The notes below the pieces were generated by a model. The model did not search any database. It was not told where the DNA came from and was given only the letters and a program-made list of their open reading frames with translations. The position numbers and the translations under genes are program-made. A stretch of DNA of 52,448 nucleotides from a virus: positions 1-52,448 of IMG/VR virus record IMGVR_UViG_3300036852_000332, one strand, 5' to 3'. Each line of letters opens with the position of its first letter. Position 1 is the first letter of the stretch. Below, in pieces: positions 1 through 8,278 of this stretch.

Positions 1-117
1 ACCCTGCCCCTCGGCGGCGACCCGTCACGGCTCGATCTCGGCCACACCGACGACCGCACTGGCTACGAGGGACTGACCCACGCCGCGTGCAACCGCGGCA
101 ACCGCCGAGCGACGTGA
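1..117 (+). CDS. HNH endonuclease, C-terminal fragment (cut by window edge)
   Basis: Frame 1 is open from the first base to TGA at 115-117 and gives 38 residues. They include LDLGHTDDRTGYEGLTHAAC followed by NRGNRRAT, which matches the C-terminal half of small phage HNH nucleases: an Asp/His turn followed by a Cys-Asn-Arg helix end. Such genes commonly sit directly upstream of terminase in actinobacteriophages and can assist DNA packaging. The N-terminal part, start codon and any leader lie outside the window, so completeness and activity cannot be judged. Confidence 0.7.
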   Translation, partial: TLPLGGDPSRLDLGHTDDRTGYEGLTHAACNRGNRRAT

Positions 118-208
118 CCGGTTTTTGTTTAGATCGCTGACCGGCGCCGACCCGCTTACCACCGCGCGCGGATTCTGTACGGTTCGGACAAGTGCCCTAG
201 TAGGAGCG

Positions 209-616
209 ATGCCGCAGCCGCCGAAGTTCGACACCAGGCGCCGCAACCCGCGGGCTGGGCCGGTGCAGCTCCCGGCCGAGGGTCGCCGTGGTCGGCCGCC
301 GGTCTGGCCGCTTTCAGCCTTGCCCTCAGCCGAACAGCGGGCACTCTGGGCCAAGTTGTGGCACACCCCGCACGCGGTCGCGTGGGACCGCCTGGGCTGG
401 ACCCGGGTCGTCGCCCGCTACGTCCTGGTCGTGCTCGAGGCCGAAGCCGAGCTGGACGCCAAGGTGCTCGCCCAGGCGGTCGTGCTCGAGGACCGGCTGG
501 GCTTGACGCCGAAGGCGATGCGGCTGCTGCTGTGGGAGATCACCAGCGATGAGGTCACCTCCCAGCGTCAGGCCGGCGGCCGGTACGCCGGCCTTGAGGT
601 CGTCGACGCCGGCTAG
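209..616 (+). CDS. Terminase small subunit
   Basis: 135-residue DNA-recognition subunit of the packaging motor. The ATG at 209 is preceded by TAGGAGCG, which favours it over the upstream in-frame ATG at 125. It has a basic, proline-rich N-terminus (MPQPPKF, then RRRNPRAG), a WAKLWHTPHAVAWDRLGW segment and a helical C-terminus (VVLEDRLGLTPKAMRLLLWEI), the pattern of actinobacteriophage small terminases. It overlaps the start of the large subunit by 68 nt, implying translational coupling. The family call rests on recalled pattern and position. Confidence 0.8.
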   Translation: MPQPPKFDTRRRNPRAGPVQLPAEGRRGRPPVWPLSALPSAEQRALWAKLWHTPHAVAWDRLGWTRVVARYVLVVLEAEAELDAKVLAQAVVLEDRLGLTPKAMRLLLWEITSDEVTSQRQAGGRYAGLEVVDAG

Positions 617-2180
617 GCTGCCGTCGCTGGGCTGGGAGCTGCTCGAGTGGCTCTCCGACGTCCTGCCGTCGCCGTCGGACCCGGAAGCGCCGCTGGTGTT
701 CACCCCGGAGCAGGCGGCGCTGATCGTGCGCTGGTACGCCGTGGACGACCGCGGCCGGTTCCTGTTCCGCCGTGGCTGCTCCCGGCGGTCGAAGGGGTGG
801 GGGAAGAGCCCGGTCGAGGCGGCCAAGGCGATCGCCGAGCTTGCCGGCCCGGTCCGTTTCGACGGTTGGGACGCTCAGGGGCAGCCGGTCGGTCGTCCCT
901 GGGGGACGATGGGCGATCCGCCGGCGTGGGTCCAGATCGCCGCGGTGTCGGAGGACCAGACCGACAACACCTACGGCGCGCTGTACGAGTTCCTCGGCGC
1001 CAACAACGGCCACGCCGCCGAGGCGCTCGGGATCGACCTGGGCCTGACCCGCTGCTTCCTGCCGGCGTTGCGGGGCAAGCTCGAGCCCGTCACCGCCGCG
1101 GCCGGGTCGCGGGAAGGACAACGGGTCACCTACGCCGTCTGCGACGAGACCCACCTGTGGACGCCGCAGAACGGCGGCCTGAAGCTCGCGCGAACCTTGC
1201 GGCGCAACGTCGCCAAGATGCGCGGCCGAAGCTACGAGACGACCAACTCGTTCGCGCCCGGTGAGCACTCGGTGGCGGAGGGCACCCACCGGGCCTGGCT
1301 TGAGGGTGCCGCCGGGTTGTTCTACGACGCGGTCGAGGCGCCCGAAGTCGCAGAGACCGACCCCGACCCGGTCCTGAAGCAGGCGCTGACCGTCCCGTAC
1401 GGCGACTCGACCACCGAAAAGGGCGGCTGGGTCGACCTGGACCGTCTTGTGCTCGAGGTCCGCGACCCGGAGACGACCTGGGAGGACTCCCAGCGGTACT
1501 ACTTCAACCGCAACGTCGACGACCGGCACCAGGCCGTCGCGGAGGCGGCGTGGCGGGCGCTGGCCCGCCCCGACGTGGTCGTGCCAGCCGGGGCGTACAT
1601 CGGTGCCGGGTTCGACGGCAGCATCTCGGAGGACTGCACCGCCCTGATCGGCTGCGTCCTGCTCGACGGCCGGCCACATCTGTTCAAAATCGAGGTGTGG
1701 CACCGGCCGCCCAAGGCGCCGCCGGGGTGGCGGATCCCCCGCCTGGACGTCCGCGCCCGCATCGACGAGGCCCACACGTATTGGCGGGTCGGGCAGCAGC
1801 TGTGTGACCCGGCGAAGTGGGCGACTGAGATCGAGGACTGGTCGGAGACGTACAACACCGCCGACACCGACCGGATCGTGGTGCTGGACACCAACCAGCC
1901 GGGCCGGTTCTGGCGGCTGTGCGACCGGTTCTCCACTGCCGTTGCCGAGGGCGCGGTCACCCATGACGGCTCGCCGGAGCTGGTCGACCACGTCCTGGCG
2001 ATGCACCGCCGCAAGGTCCGCGTCCGCGACCCTGACGATGACGGCCGCACCAAGTTCGTCTTCGTCAAGGGCCCCGACGCCAGGAAGATCGACGCGGGGA
2101 TCGGCGCGGTCCTAGCGCTCGAGGCGGCGATGACGATGCCGGCCGACGACGACTACGACCCCCTCGAAAGCGTCTACTGA
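549..2180 (+). CDS. Terminase large subunit
   Basis: 543-residue ATPase/nuclease that cuts concatemeric DNA and pumps it into the prohead. A Walker-A-like loop RRSKGWGKSP lies near residues 79-88, Walker B with catalytic acid is CDETHLW near 198-204, and a nuclease-domain metal ligand is in GFDGS (Asp about 356), giving the usual N-terminal ATPase and C-terminal RNase-H-like nuclease order. The ATG at 549 has GGGAG 10 nt upstream and lies inside the small subunit gene; a later start near 594 cannot be excluded. Length is normal. Confidence 0.93.
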   Translation: MRSPPSVRPAAGTPALRSSTPARLPSLGWELLEWLSDVLPSPSDPEAPLVFTPEQAALIVRWYAVDDRGRFLFRRGCSRRSKGWGKSPVEAAKAIAELAGPVRFDGWDAQGQPVGRPWGTMGDPPAWVQIAAVSEDQTDNTYGALYEFLGANNGHAAEALGIDLGLTRCFLPALRGKLEPVTAAAGSREGQRVTYAVCDETHLWTPQNGGLKLARTLRRNVAKMRGRSYETTNSFAPGEHSVAEGTHRAWLEGAAGLFYDAVEAPEVAETDPDPVLKQALTVPYGDSTTEKGGWVDLDRLVLEVRDPETTWEDSQRYYFNRNVDDRHQAVAEAAWRALARPDVVVPAGAYIGAGFDGSISEDCTALIGCVLLDGRPHLFKIEVWHRPPKAPPGWRIPRLDVRARIDEAHTYWRVGQQLCDPAKWATEIEDWSETYNTADTDRIVVLDTNQPGRFWRLCDRFSTAVAEGAVTHDGSPELVDHVLAMHRRKVRVRDPDDDGRTKFVFVKGPDARKIDAGIGAVLALEAAMTMPADDDYDPLESVY

Positions 2181-2192
2181 GGAGTTGGCGGT

Positions 2193-2363
2193 GTGCGCGA
2201 GGTCCTCACCACCGCCCTGGACGTCCTGGGCCTGCTCCTGGTCGCAGCCGGCGCGGCGGCGGCGGCCGCTGCGGTGATCGGCCCAGGCCCGGCCCTGGCC
2301 GTCGCCGGGGTGGTGGTCCTGGCCGGTGCGTGGCTCGGGGACAAGCTGGGCGGTGAACGGTGA
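2193..2363 (+). CDS. Small two-helix membrane protein
   Basis: 56 residues from GTG at 2193 behind GAGGAG. Two hydrophobic stretches (VLGLLLVAAGAAAAAAAVIG, then ALAVAGVVVLAGAWLG) end in a short charged tail. The stop overlaps the portal start by 4 nt (GTGA). Small membrane proteins between terminase and portal recur in actinobacteriophages, but no function can be assigned; a role in membrane-associated assembly is conjecture. Confidence 0.65.
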   Translation: MREVLTTALDVLGLLLVAAGAAAAAAAVIGPGPALAVAGVVVLAGAWLGDKLGGER

Positions 2364-3562
2364 GCCTGTTCCGCGCACGACGCGACCATGCCGGCGCGAC
2401 CGCGAACGAGCTGATCCCGCCACGGCAGGCGCAGCGGGCCGGGACGGTCGCGGTCACCTCGGACGTGGCGATGCGGCACTCGGCGGTGTGGGCGTGCCTG
2501 CGCCTGCGCGCCGACCACGTCTCGACGATGCCGGTCGACTGCTACCGCGACGTCGGCGGCGTCCAGGTCGAGGTCCCCAAGCCGCCCGTGCTGGTCAACC
2601 CGGGCGGGGAACGGGTCGGAATACAAGAGTGGCTGTACAGCTCGCAATGTGACCTCGACCGGGCCGGCAACGCGATCGGGATCATCACCGAACGGTCCGG
2701 GTTCGGCTCCGGGACCGGCGCCGGCATCGGCCTGCCGGCACGGATCAACCTGGTCCCGTGCTCGGAGGTGTCGATCCGCGTCACCAAGGGCGAGATCGAC
2801 TACTACCGCATCGGCCAGGAGAAATATCAGCCGCAGGACGTGTGGCACGAGAAGCAGTACACCGTCCCGGGCCTGCACGTCGGCCTGTCCCCGGTGGCGT
2901 ACGCAGCGTGGTCGATCGGGGAGTACCTGTCGATCCAGCAGTTCGCGCTTGACTGGTTCTCGGGCGGCGCGCACCCGTCGGCGATGCTGCGCAACACCCA
3001 GAAGACCCTCCTGCCGAAGGACGCCAGGGAGATCAAGGAGCGGTTCAAGGCCGCCGTCGGCGCCGGGGACCTATTCGTCACCGGCGCCGACTGGGAGTAC
3101 CAGATGCTCCAGGCCGAGCAGGCCGGCTCCTCATGGCTCGAGGCGAAGGGCGCCAGCAACGCGGACATCGCGCGGTTCTTCAACTGCCCCGGCGACCTGA
3201 TCGACGCCGCGGTCCAGATCGGCGGGCAGATCACCTACCAGAACATCACCCAGCGGAACCTCCAGTTCCTGGTGATGAACCTCGGCCCGACCGTCGCCCG
3301 CCGCGAGCACGCCCTGTCCAAGCTGCTGGCGCAGCCCCGGTTCGTGAAGCTGAACGCGGGGTCGCTGCTGCGGATGGACCCGCAGACCCGCGCGCAGGTG
3401 CTTGCCGGGCAGATCGCCTCGCGGCAGCTCGCCCCCTCGGAGGCGCGGGCGCTGGAGGACCGGCCGCCGCTGACCGAGGCGCAGATGGCCGAGTTCGACC
3501 GGCTGTTCGGCGCGCCGAACACGACCACGACCACCGCGACCGCAGGAGCTGCCGCGCCATGA
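2360..3562 (+). CDS. Portal protein (HK97 family)
   Basis: 400 residues. Forms the dodecameric ring at the capsid vertex through which DNA enters and leaves. Recognisable features are an N-terminal MRHSAVWACLRLRADHVSTM segment, LSPVAYA/IGEYLSIQQFALDWFSGGA, and the FNCPGDLI...ITYQNITQRNLQFL block typical of HK97-type portals. The GTG start overlaps the upstream stop by 4 nt and its own stop overlaps the protease start by 4 nt (ATGA), so the head genes are translationally chained. The C-terminus is a short Thr/Ala-rich tail. Confidence 0.92.
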   Translation: MSLFRARRDHAGATANELIPPRQAQRAGTVAVTSDVAMRHSAVWACLRLRADHVSTMPVDCYRDVGGVQVEVPKPPVLVNPGGERVGIQEWLYSSQCDLDRAGNAIGIITERSGFGSGTGAGIGLPARINLVPCSEVSIRVTKGEIDYYRIGQEKYQPQDVWHEKQYTVPGLHVGLSPVAYAAWSIGEYLSIQQFALDWFSGGAHPSAMLRNTQKTLLPKDAREIKERFKAAVGAGDLFVTGADWEYQMLQAEQAGSSWLEAKGASNADIARFFNCPGDLIDAAVQIGGQITYQNITQRNLQFLVMNLGPTVARREHALSKLLAQPRFVKLNAGSLLRMDPQTRAQVLAGQIASRQLAPSEARALEDRPPLTEAQMAEFDRLFGAPNTTTTTATAGAAAP

Positions 3563-4362
3563 CCGACCGTGCCACGCTGCTCGCCGCCGCCGCCGAGGCC
3601 CGCGCCAAGGCCGCCGAGGCCCGGTCGCTCGAGGAACTGCCCGGCGGCGTCGCCCGCCGCGACGACGTGCTGGCGCCGATGCCCCGGTTCCCGTCGACGT
3701 TCCGGGCCGAGCGGGCCAGCAAGGACGGCCAGGACTACTACCTGGTCGAGGGCTACGCCAGCGTGTTCGAACAGCCTTACGAGATGTGGGACTGGGCCGG
3801 CCCCTACAACGAGGTCGTCGACTCCGGCGCCGCCGACGTCACCCTCGCCGCCGGTCCCGAGGTCGTCTACCGCTTCAACCACGCCGGCACGCCGATGGCC
3901 CGCACGACCAACGGCCGCCTGGAGCTGTGGGCCGACACCGGCCTGGGCGACCGCGCCTGGCTGAACCCCAAGCGCGCCGACGTCGAGGAGCTCTACACCG
4001 CGATCACCGACAAGGACGTGACCGAGCAGTCGTTCATGTTCACGATCGTGCGGGGCTCCTGGTCGCCGGACTACACCGAGTACCGCATCCTCGAGTTCGA
4101 CCTGGACCGCGGCGACGTCGGCCCGGTGACCTACGGCGCCAACCCCCACACCTCGGTCGCCGCCCGAAGCGGGCAGATCCTCGCGGCGCTGCCGCAGCTG
4201 CCTGTCCTGGCCGCCCGCGAAGCCCTCGACCTGCTCACTCACCGCACCGACCTCGCCCAGCCTGCTCCGCCGCCGGCAGACCGAACCGGCGGACGGGAGC
4301 TGGCCAAGGTCGGCCGGTCCGTCTCCCTCGTCCTGGCCGAGCTCGCCCTCGACGAGGACTAG
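3559..4362 (+). CDS. HK97-type prohead protease
   Basis: 267-residue herpesvirus-assemblin-like serine protease that trims the capsid delta domain during head maturation. The core runs from about residue 61 (YLVEGYASVF) to about 220. The probable catalytic histidine is in RFNHAGTPMART (His108) and the nucleophile in TEQSFMFT (Ser158), the expected spacing. ATG at 3559 overlaps the portal stop. The 3' end carries the first of three copies of a 19-bp repeat that continues into the intergenic region before the capsid gene. Confidence 0.92.
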   Translation: MTDRATLLAAAAEARAKAAEARSLEELPGGVARRDDVLAPMPRFPSTFRAERASKDGQDYYLVEGYASVFEQPYEMWDWAGPYNEVVDSGAADVTLAAGPEVVYRFNHAGTPMARTTNGRLELWADTGLGDRAWLNPKRADVEELYTAITDKDVTEQSFMFTIVRGSWSPDYTEYRILEFDLDRGDVGPVTYGANPHTSVAARSGQILAALPQLPVLAAREALDLLTHRTDLAQPAPPPADRTGGRELAKVGRSVSLVLAELALDED

Positions 4363-4449
4363 CAACCCCACCTCCGCTTCACGCACCGCACCGGCAGACC
4401 GAACCGGCGTGGTGGTTCCAGGCGCGCGAGCCGGCAGACCGAACCGGCG
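4273..4449 (+). repeat. Three copies of a 19-bp palindrome-containing repeat
   Basis: CCGGCAGACCGAACCGGCG occurs exactly at 4273-4291, 4391-4409 and 4431-4449. Each copy can fold as a CCGG/CCGG mini-hairpin. Copy 1 is inside the protease coding region; copies 2 and 3 are in the 162-nt gap before the capsid gene. A shortened relative (GCCGGCCGAACCGGCC) is present near 8165-8180. Function unknown; candidates are a binding site or RNA processing signal. Confidence 0.85.
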
Positions 4450-4457
4450 GCGGAGCA

Positions 4458-4500
4458 GGAACGGCCAGCGGAACCGTTCCGCCACCCCGCACAGGGGTGG
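4458..4500 (+). promoter_or_regulatory. Tandem hairpins upstream of the capsid gene
   Basis: Two perfect 7-bp stems stand side by side: GGAACGG/CCGTTCC (4458-4464 with 4474-4480) and CCACCCC/GGGGTGG (4482-4488 with 4494-4500, 5-nt loop). No U-tract follows, so they are not classic terminators. They sit 25 nt before the capsid ATG and may stabilise or modulate the capsid message. Confidence 0.5.
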
Positions 4501-4524
4501 CACGCCGAAAGGACCCCACCCGTC

Positions 4525-5967
4525 ATGCCCAGCATCGACGAGCTGATCGCCACCATCGAAGTGGAGCTGGAAGGCGCCACCAAGCGGCGCGACAAGGCCA
4601 CCGCCGAGACCAAGGCCATCGTCACCGTCGCCCAGTCCGAAGGCCGCTCCAACCTCACCGAGGAAGAGGACGAGCGGATCACGCAGCTCCGTGAGAGCCG
4701 CGAGCGCGCCAAGACCGACATCGAGGGGATCAAGGGCAAGCTCGCCCAGGCCAACCGCATCAAGGCCGAGGAGCTCGAGGTCGAACGGCAGGCCAAGGAA
4801 ACCACTCCGACCAAGGCCGCGACCCGGACCCCGAAGCCCTACGACGAGCTGGCCCGCGTCGGGCAGGAGGAGCGCGCCTACCACCCCGGCAACGACCGCA
4901 AGGGCGCCCAGTTCATCCGCGACGTCGCCCGGTCGTTCCTCTACAACGACATCCAGGCGTCCGAACGCCTGGCCCGGCACATGCGCGAGGAACGCGTCGA
5001 GCGTGCCCAGCACATGGAGCGTGCCGCCGGCACCGGCGCGTTCACCGGCCTGGTCGTGCCCCAGTACCTGACCGACCTCAAGGCCCCCGCGATCGCGAAC
5101 CTGCGGCCGTTCGCCAACATCTGCAACAAGCACGACCTGCCCGCCGACGGCATGACCGTCAACATCTCCCGGATCACCACCGCCACCTCGGCCGCGTTGC
5201 AGGCCTCGGAGAACACGGCCGTGTCGGAGACCAACATCGACGACACGCTGCTGACCGAGAACATCCAGACCGCCGCCGGGCAGCAGACCCTGTCCCGGCA
5301 GGCGATCGACCGCGGCACCGGCATCGAAGAGACCGTCATGGACGACCTCTTCCGCCGCTACGCCACCGTCCTCGACTCGACCCTGATCGTGCAGGCCACC
5401 ACCGGCCTGTCCGCGGTGGCGCAGTCCACCGCGTTCACCACCGCCACCCCGGCCTTCATGTCGGCGACCGCGGCCGACTCGCTCTACGGCAAGATCCTGT
5501 CGGCCGCGTCCGGGGTCGAGGCGGCGCTGCTCTCCTACGGCGCTCCCACCCACGCGGTGATGCACTCCCGCCGCTGGTACTGGATCCAGTCCAAGGTCGC
5601 CGCGGTGTGGCCCGGCGTCGCGCAGCCATCGATCCCGACCCAGGCCGGCGGCGTCAACACCGCCGCCGGTTACGACCAGGGCGCCCGCGGGGTCCTGCCC
5701 AACGGCCTCCAGGTCATCGTCGACAACAACATCAGCACCGCCAACGGAACCGCGACCAACGAGGACGAGATCTACGTCGTCCCAAGTTCGGAATGTCACC
5801 TTTGGGAAGATCCCTCGGCCCCTGTCTTCATCCGCGCCGAGCAGGCGGCTGCGGCATCCCTCGGCGTGCTGCTGGTGCTTTACGGCTACTTCGCCTATTC
5901 CCTGCGAAGGTACACAAATGGGATGGGCAAGGTGAACGGAACGGGCCTAACTGTTCCTACCTTCTAG
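4525..5967 (+). CDS. Major capsid protein (HK97 fold, with N-terminal scaffolding domain)
   Basis: 480 residues. Residues 1 to about 105 are charged and helical (coiled-coil delta domain that the protease would remove). The fold proper starts near the GTGAFTGLVVPQYL motif (about 172-185) and continues through NISRITTAT, an SRQAIDRG E-loop-like region and an HSRRWYW segment. The start ATG follows GAAAGGACC. Oddity: from residue 420 to the end codon usage shifts abruptly to A/T-rich choices (CCA, AGT, TGT, CTT, GAA, AAT, ACT, GTT), unlike the preceding 419 codons, suggesting a replaced C-terminus. Confidence 0.92.
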   Translation: MPSIDELIATIEVELEGATKRRDKATAETKAIVTVAQSEGRSNLTEEEDERITQLRESRERAKTDIEGIKGKLAQANRIKAEELEVERQAKETTPTKAATRTPKPYDELARVGQEERAYHPGNDRKGAQFIRDVARSFLYNDIQASERLARHMREERVERAQHMERAAGTGAFTGLVVPQYLTDLKAPAIANLRPFANICNKHDLPADGMTVNISRITTATSAALQASENTAVSETNIDDTLLTENIQTAAGQQTLSRQAIDRGTGIEETVMDDLFRRYATVLDSTLIVQATTGLSAVAQSTAFTTATPAFMSATAADSLYGKILSAASGVEAALLSYGAPTHAVMHSRRWYWIQSKVAAVWPGVAQPSIPTQAGGVNTAAGYDQGARGVLPNGLQVIVDNNISTANGTATNEDEIYVVPSSECHLWEDPSAPVFIRAEQAAAASLGVLLVLYGYFAYSLRRYTNGMGKVNGTGLTVPTF

Positions 5968-5992
5968 ACAACTAGGACAAGGGACCTCGGGG

Positions 5993-6550
5993 ATGCGGCT
6001 GTTGCGGTCCTGGCCGGCCCGCATCCCCGAGGGCCGCAACTACGTCACCGATTCCATCGATCGTCTTGTCATCTCCAACCACGACTACCGCCCGCTCGGC
6101 GGCATCGACGACGACGTCCTCCTGCTCGAATGGGACATCGCTGTCGACCTCGAACAGCTCCAGGCGTTCGCCGAGCGGGCCCGCGAGAGGACCGGCCGGG
6201 TCCTGGTCGCGCCGTACCGGATCCCCGCGGACCTGTACCACCTGCCGGCGCCGTGCTGGGCGCACCGCCGCTGGGACGGCACCGGTCAGGGCACCGTCGT
6301 CCCCGAAGGCGCCCGTCCTGTCGAGACCGGCGATGCGACGTGCAACCTGTTCGGCCTGGGGATGTGCTACCTGCCCCGTGCCCTGGTCCGGCGGTTCCTC
6401 GCCGACGGCTACGCCACGCACTTCGGCGACAAGGAGTTCTCCATGTGGCACTACCAGCGGGTGACCCGTGACGTGCCGATCATGTGGGCGGTCCGCCCGG
6501 TGCACCTCAACTACCTGATCCCCGACCTCGAGGAGGCCCCGCGTGACTGA
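5993..6550 (+). CDS. Glycosyltransferase-like protein (GT-A type, tentative)
   Basis: 185 residues. LLLEWDIAVD (about residues 43-52) resembles the acidic DxD metal-binding strand of GT-A glycosyltransferases, and later blocks CNLFGLGMCYLPRALVRRFL, FGDKEFSMWHYQ and VHLNYL fit acceptor-site and His-ligand elements. The ATG at 5993 follows AGGACAAGGG at a loose distance. It lies just after the capsid gene and just before two methyltransferase genes, so decoration of virion protein with a methylated sugar is a reasonable inference. Family membership is by motif only. Confidence 0.5.
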   Translation: MRLLRSWPARIPEGRNYVTDSIDRLVISNHDYRPLGGIDDDVLLLEWDIAVDLEQLQAFAERARERTGRVLVAPYRIPADLYHLPAPCWAHRRWDGTGQGTVVPEGARPVETGDATCNLFGLGMCYLPRALVRRFLADGYATHFGDKEFSMWHYQRVTRDVPIMWAVRPVHLNYLIPDLEEAPRD

Positions 6551-6842
6551 CGAGCTGCCCTACCAGCAGGGCAACCAGGTCCGCCAGCTGTTGAACGAGC
6601 GCGCCAACGCCGAGGCGTACGGGCAGGCGACTCGCGTCGAGGCGGTCGACAAGCAGCTCGCCGAACTCGGCTACAAGCGCCCCGCGCAGGCCGAGAAGGC
6701 CGCCGCCGCGGCCGAGGAACGCGCCGCCGCCGCCGTCGCCGAGACCGGCGACGAGGAGGAGGCGCGCTCCAAGGCGCCAGAGGGCCGCACGACCCGCGCC
6801 AAGGCGACCACCGACCAGGCCAAGGCCGAGAAGAAGGGCTGA
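6543..6842 (+). CDS. Hypothetical charged Ala/Lys/Glu-rich protein
   Basis: 99 residues from GTG at 6543, overlapping the upstream stop. The first 55 residues are helical (VRQLLNERANAEAYGQATRV, then KQLAELGYKRP); the remainder is a low-complexity A/E/K-rich tail. This layout is common for small proteins encoded between capsid and connector genes of actinobacteriophages. No function is recognised. Confidence 0.65.
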   Translation: MTDELPYQQGNQVRQLLNERANAEAYGQATRVEAVDKQLAELGYKRPAQAEKAAAAAEERAAAAVAETGDEEEARSKAPEGRTTRAKATTDQAKAEKKG

Positions 6843-7067
6843 GTGCGGTTGACGACGACCGATGTAACTCTGCATCTCGACGCCGACGTCCAGGTTCTCA
6901 AACTTGAACCTGGCGATGTGCTGGCTGTTACCCTGCCAGCCCACACTCCGCAGGACGTGGTTGAGGCCATGGCGCAGAAGGTCAGGGCCCGGTTCGACCC
7001 GCTCGGCGTGCCGGTGGTCGTCATGGCCCGTGATCTTGAGTTGAGCATCATTCGTCGCGCGGAGTAG
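6843..7067 (+). CDS. Hypothetical protein, 74 aa
   Basis: Starts with GTG at 6843 immediately after the preceding TGA, with no spacer. It is a compact alpha/beta sequence (VTLHLDADVQVLKLEPGDVL, HTPQDVVEAMAQKVRARFDP, VPVVVMARDLELSIIRR). Codon use is slightly more A/T-rich than that of its neighbours. The pattern recurs as an orphan protein in phage head regions; role unknown. Confidence 0.6.
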   Translation: MRLTTTDVTLHLDADVQVLKLEPGDVLAVTLPAHTPQDVVEAMAQKVRARFDPLGVPVVVMARDLELSIIRRAE

Positions 7068-7074
7068 CTGACGC

Positions 7075-7626
7075 ATGCCGGCGGGGTTCGCCACCGACAA
7101 GGTCGCCCTCGGCTACCTGCCGACCTACCTCGGCCTCGCCGCCCGGATCGGCACGTGCGGGCGGGTGTGTGAGGTCGGCGTCCAGGCCGGCTACTCCCTG
7201 GAGCTGTGGCAGGCGCTGTTCCCCGATGGGCTGGTCGTCGGCGTCGACCACAACCCCAACGCGGTGTGGCCCGACGGTGCCATCCGGATCATCGCCGAGC
7301 AGGATGACCCGGCGTTGCCCGCCCTGCTCGCCGAGCAGGGCCTATTGGCCAATCGTGCCTGGTTCGACCTGATCGTTGATGATGCCTCCCATCAGGGCGC
7401 GCTGACCCGGGCGACGTGGGGGCTGCTGTGGCCGCTTGTCCGGCCGGGCGGCTGGTACGTGATCGAGGACTGGCAGGTCGGCTTCGACGGCGTCGGCTGG
7501 GACGTCTTCGACGACTCGATGCTGGACATGGCCCGCGACCTCCTCGGCCTGCTGAAGTGGCCCGACGGCGACGTCGCGCAGGTCACCTACCGGCATGGCA
7601 TGATCATCCTCGAACGGAAGGCGTGA
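7075..7626 (+). CDS. Class I SAM-dependent methyltransferase
   Basis: 183 residues. Motif I is VCEVGVQAGYS (31-41), the acidic end of strand 2 is VVGVDHN (Asp58), and FDLIVDDASHQGALTRATWG (from residue 97) followed by LVRPGGWYVIEDW matches the TylF/macrocin O-methyltransferase-like branch, which methylates sugar hydroxyls. That fits the adjacent glycosyltransferase-like gene. Start ATG 7075 lies 7 nt after the previous stop. Substrate is inferred from context only. Confidence 0.75.
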   Translation: MPAGFATDKVALGYLPTYLGLAARIGTCGRVCEVGVQAGYSLELWQALFPDGLVVGVDHNPNAVWPDGAIRIIAEQDDPALPALLAEQGLLANRAWFDLIVDDASHQGALTRATWGLLWPLVRPGGWYVIEDWQVGFDGVGWDVFDDSMLDMARDLLGLLKWPDGDVAQVTYRHGMIILERKA

Positions 7627-7628
7627 GG

Positions 7629-8162
7629 ATGCACCCTGAAGCGCGGCAGTTCGTCCACGACACCCTGCACGGCCAGTTCTTCGGCCTGGTCGTCGAGGTC
7701 GGCGGCCGCAACATCAACGGCGGCGTCCGGGGCTTGTTCAACTACCAGGAGTATCTGTCGATCGACCTCGAGCCTGGCCCTGGGGTCGATGTCGTCGGTG
7801 ACTGCCGGGAATGGTCGCCGCCGTGGCCGAACGGGGCGGACCTGGTGGTCTGCTGCGAGGTGCTCGAGCATTCGGACGACCCGGCCGGGGTCATCGCAGC
7901 CTGTGCCGGCTACCTCGCCCTTGGCGGCCGGCTGCTGGTGACGTGCGCGGGTCCGGGCCGTGAGCCCCATTCCGGCCATGATGGTGGTCCGGTCCGCGAC
8001 GGCGAGCACTACGCCAACATCGATCCGCCCGCCCTGGCCCGCTGGCTCCACATCGCAGGCATCCAGGGCAGTTTGATCGAGTATCACGCGGGCGCCTGCG
8101 ACGTGTACGCCACCGGGACCTTCTCCGACGTCCGCGCGGCGGTGGCCAAGCCGACCACATAG
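7629..8162 (+). CDS. Second class I SAM-dependent methyltransferase
   Basis: 177 residues. A shortened motif I (VVEVGGRNINGG, 21-32), an acidic strand-2 end (SIDLEPG, Asp46) and a VCCEVLEHSDDP post-motif (74-85) identify a UbiE/type-11-like methyltransferase fold. The ATG at 7629 has GGAAGG 7 nt upstream; a GTG at 7623 overlapping the previous stop is the alternative. It shares little sequence with the preceding methyltransferase, so this is not a tandem duplication. Likely acts with the two upstream enzymes. Confidence 0.75.
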   Translation: MHPEARQFVHDTLHGQFFGLVVEVGGRNINGGVRGLFNYQEYLSIDLEPGPGVDVVGDCREWSPPWPNGADLVVCCEVLEHSDDPAGVIAACAGYLALGGRLLVTCAGPGREPHSGHDGGPVRDGEHYANIDPPALARWLHIAGIQGSLIEYHAGACDVYATGTFSDVRAAVAKPTT

Positions 8163-8193
8163 ACGCCGGCCGAACCGGCCACGTAGACGCACC

Positions 8194-8262
8194 GGCCGGG
8201 CGCGGCTGGAGCCGGGAACCCCGCGCCAGGAGTCCGGCGCGGCACGCTCGCCGCGCCCGGCC
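8194..8262. terminator. Nested inverted repeat between convergent genes
   Basis: GGCCGGGCGCGG (8194-8205) pairs perfectly with CCGCGCCCGGCC (8251-8262). Inside lies a second hairpin CCGCGCC/GGCGCGG (8221-8227 with 8236-8242). It occupies the junction between the plus-strand methyltransferase and a minus-strand gene and has no U-tract, so a bidirectional, possibly Rho-assisted, terminator is the simplest reading. Confidence 0.5.
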
Positions 8263-8278
8263 GCGCCCGCAGGGGCGG

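Noticed and set aside
3235-5799. 854-codon open frame on the minus strand opposite protease and capsid genes
   Set aside because: Gly/Val/Arg-rich mirror of G/C-rich plus-strand codons; no ribosome binding site and no domain.
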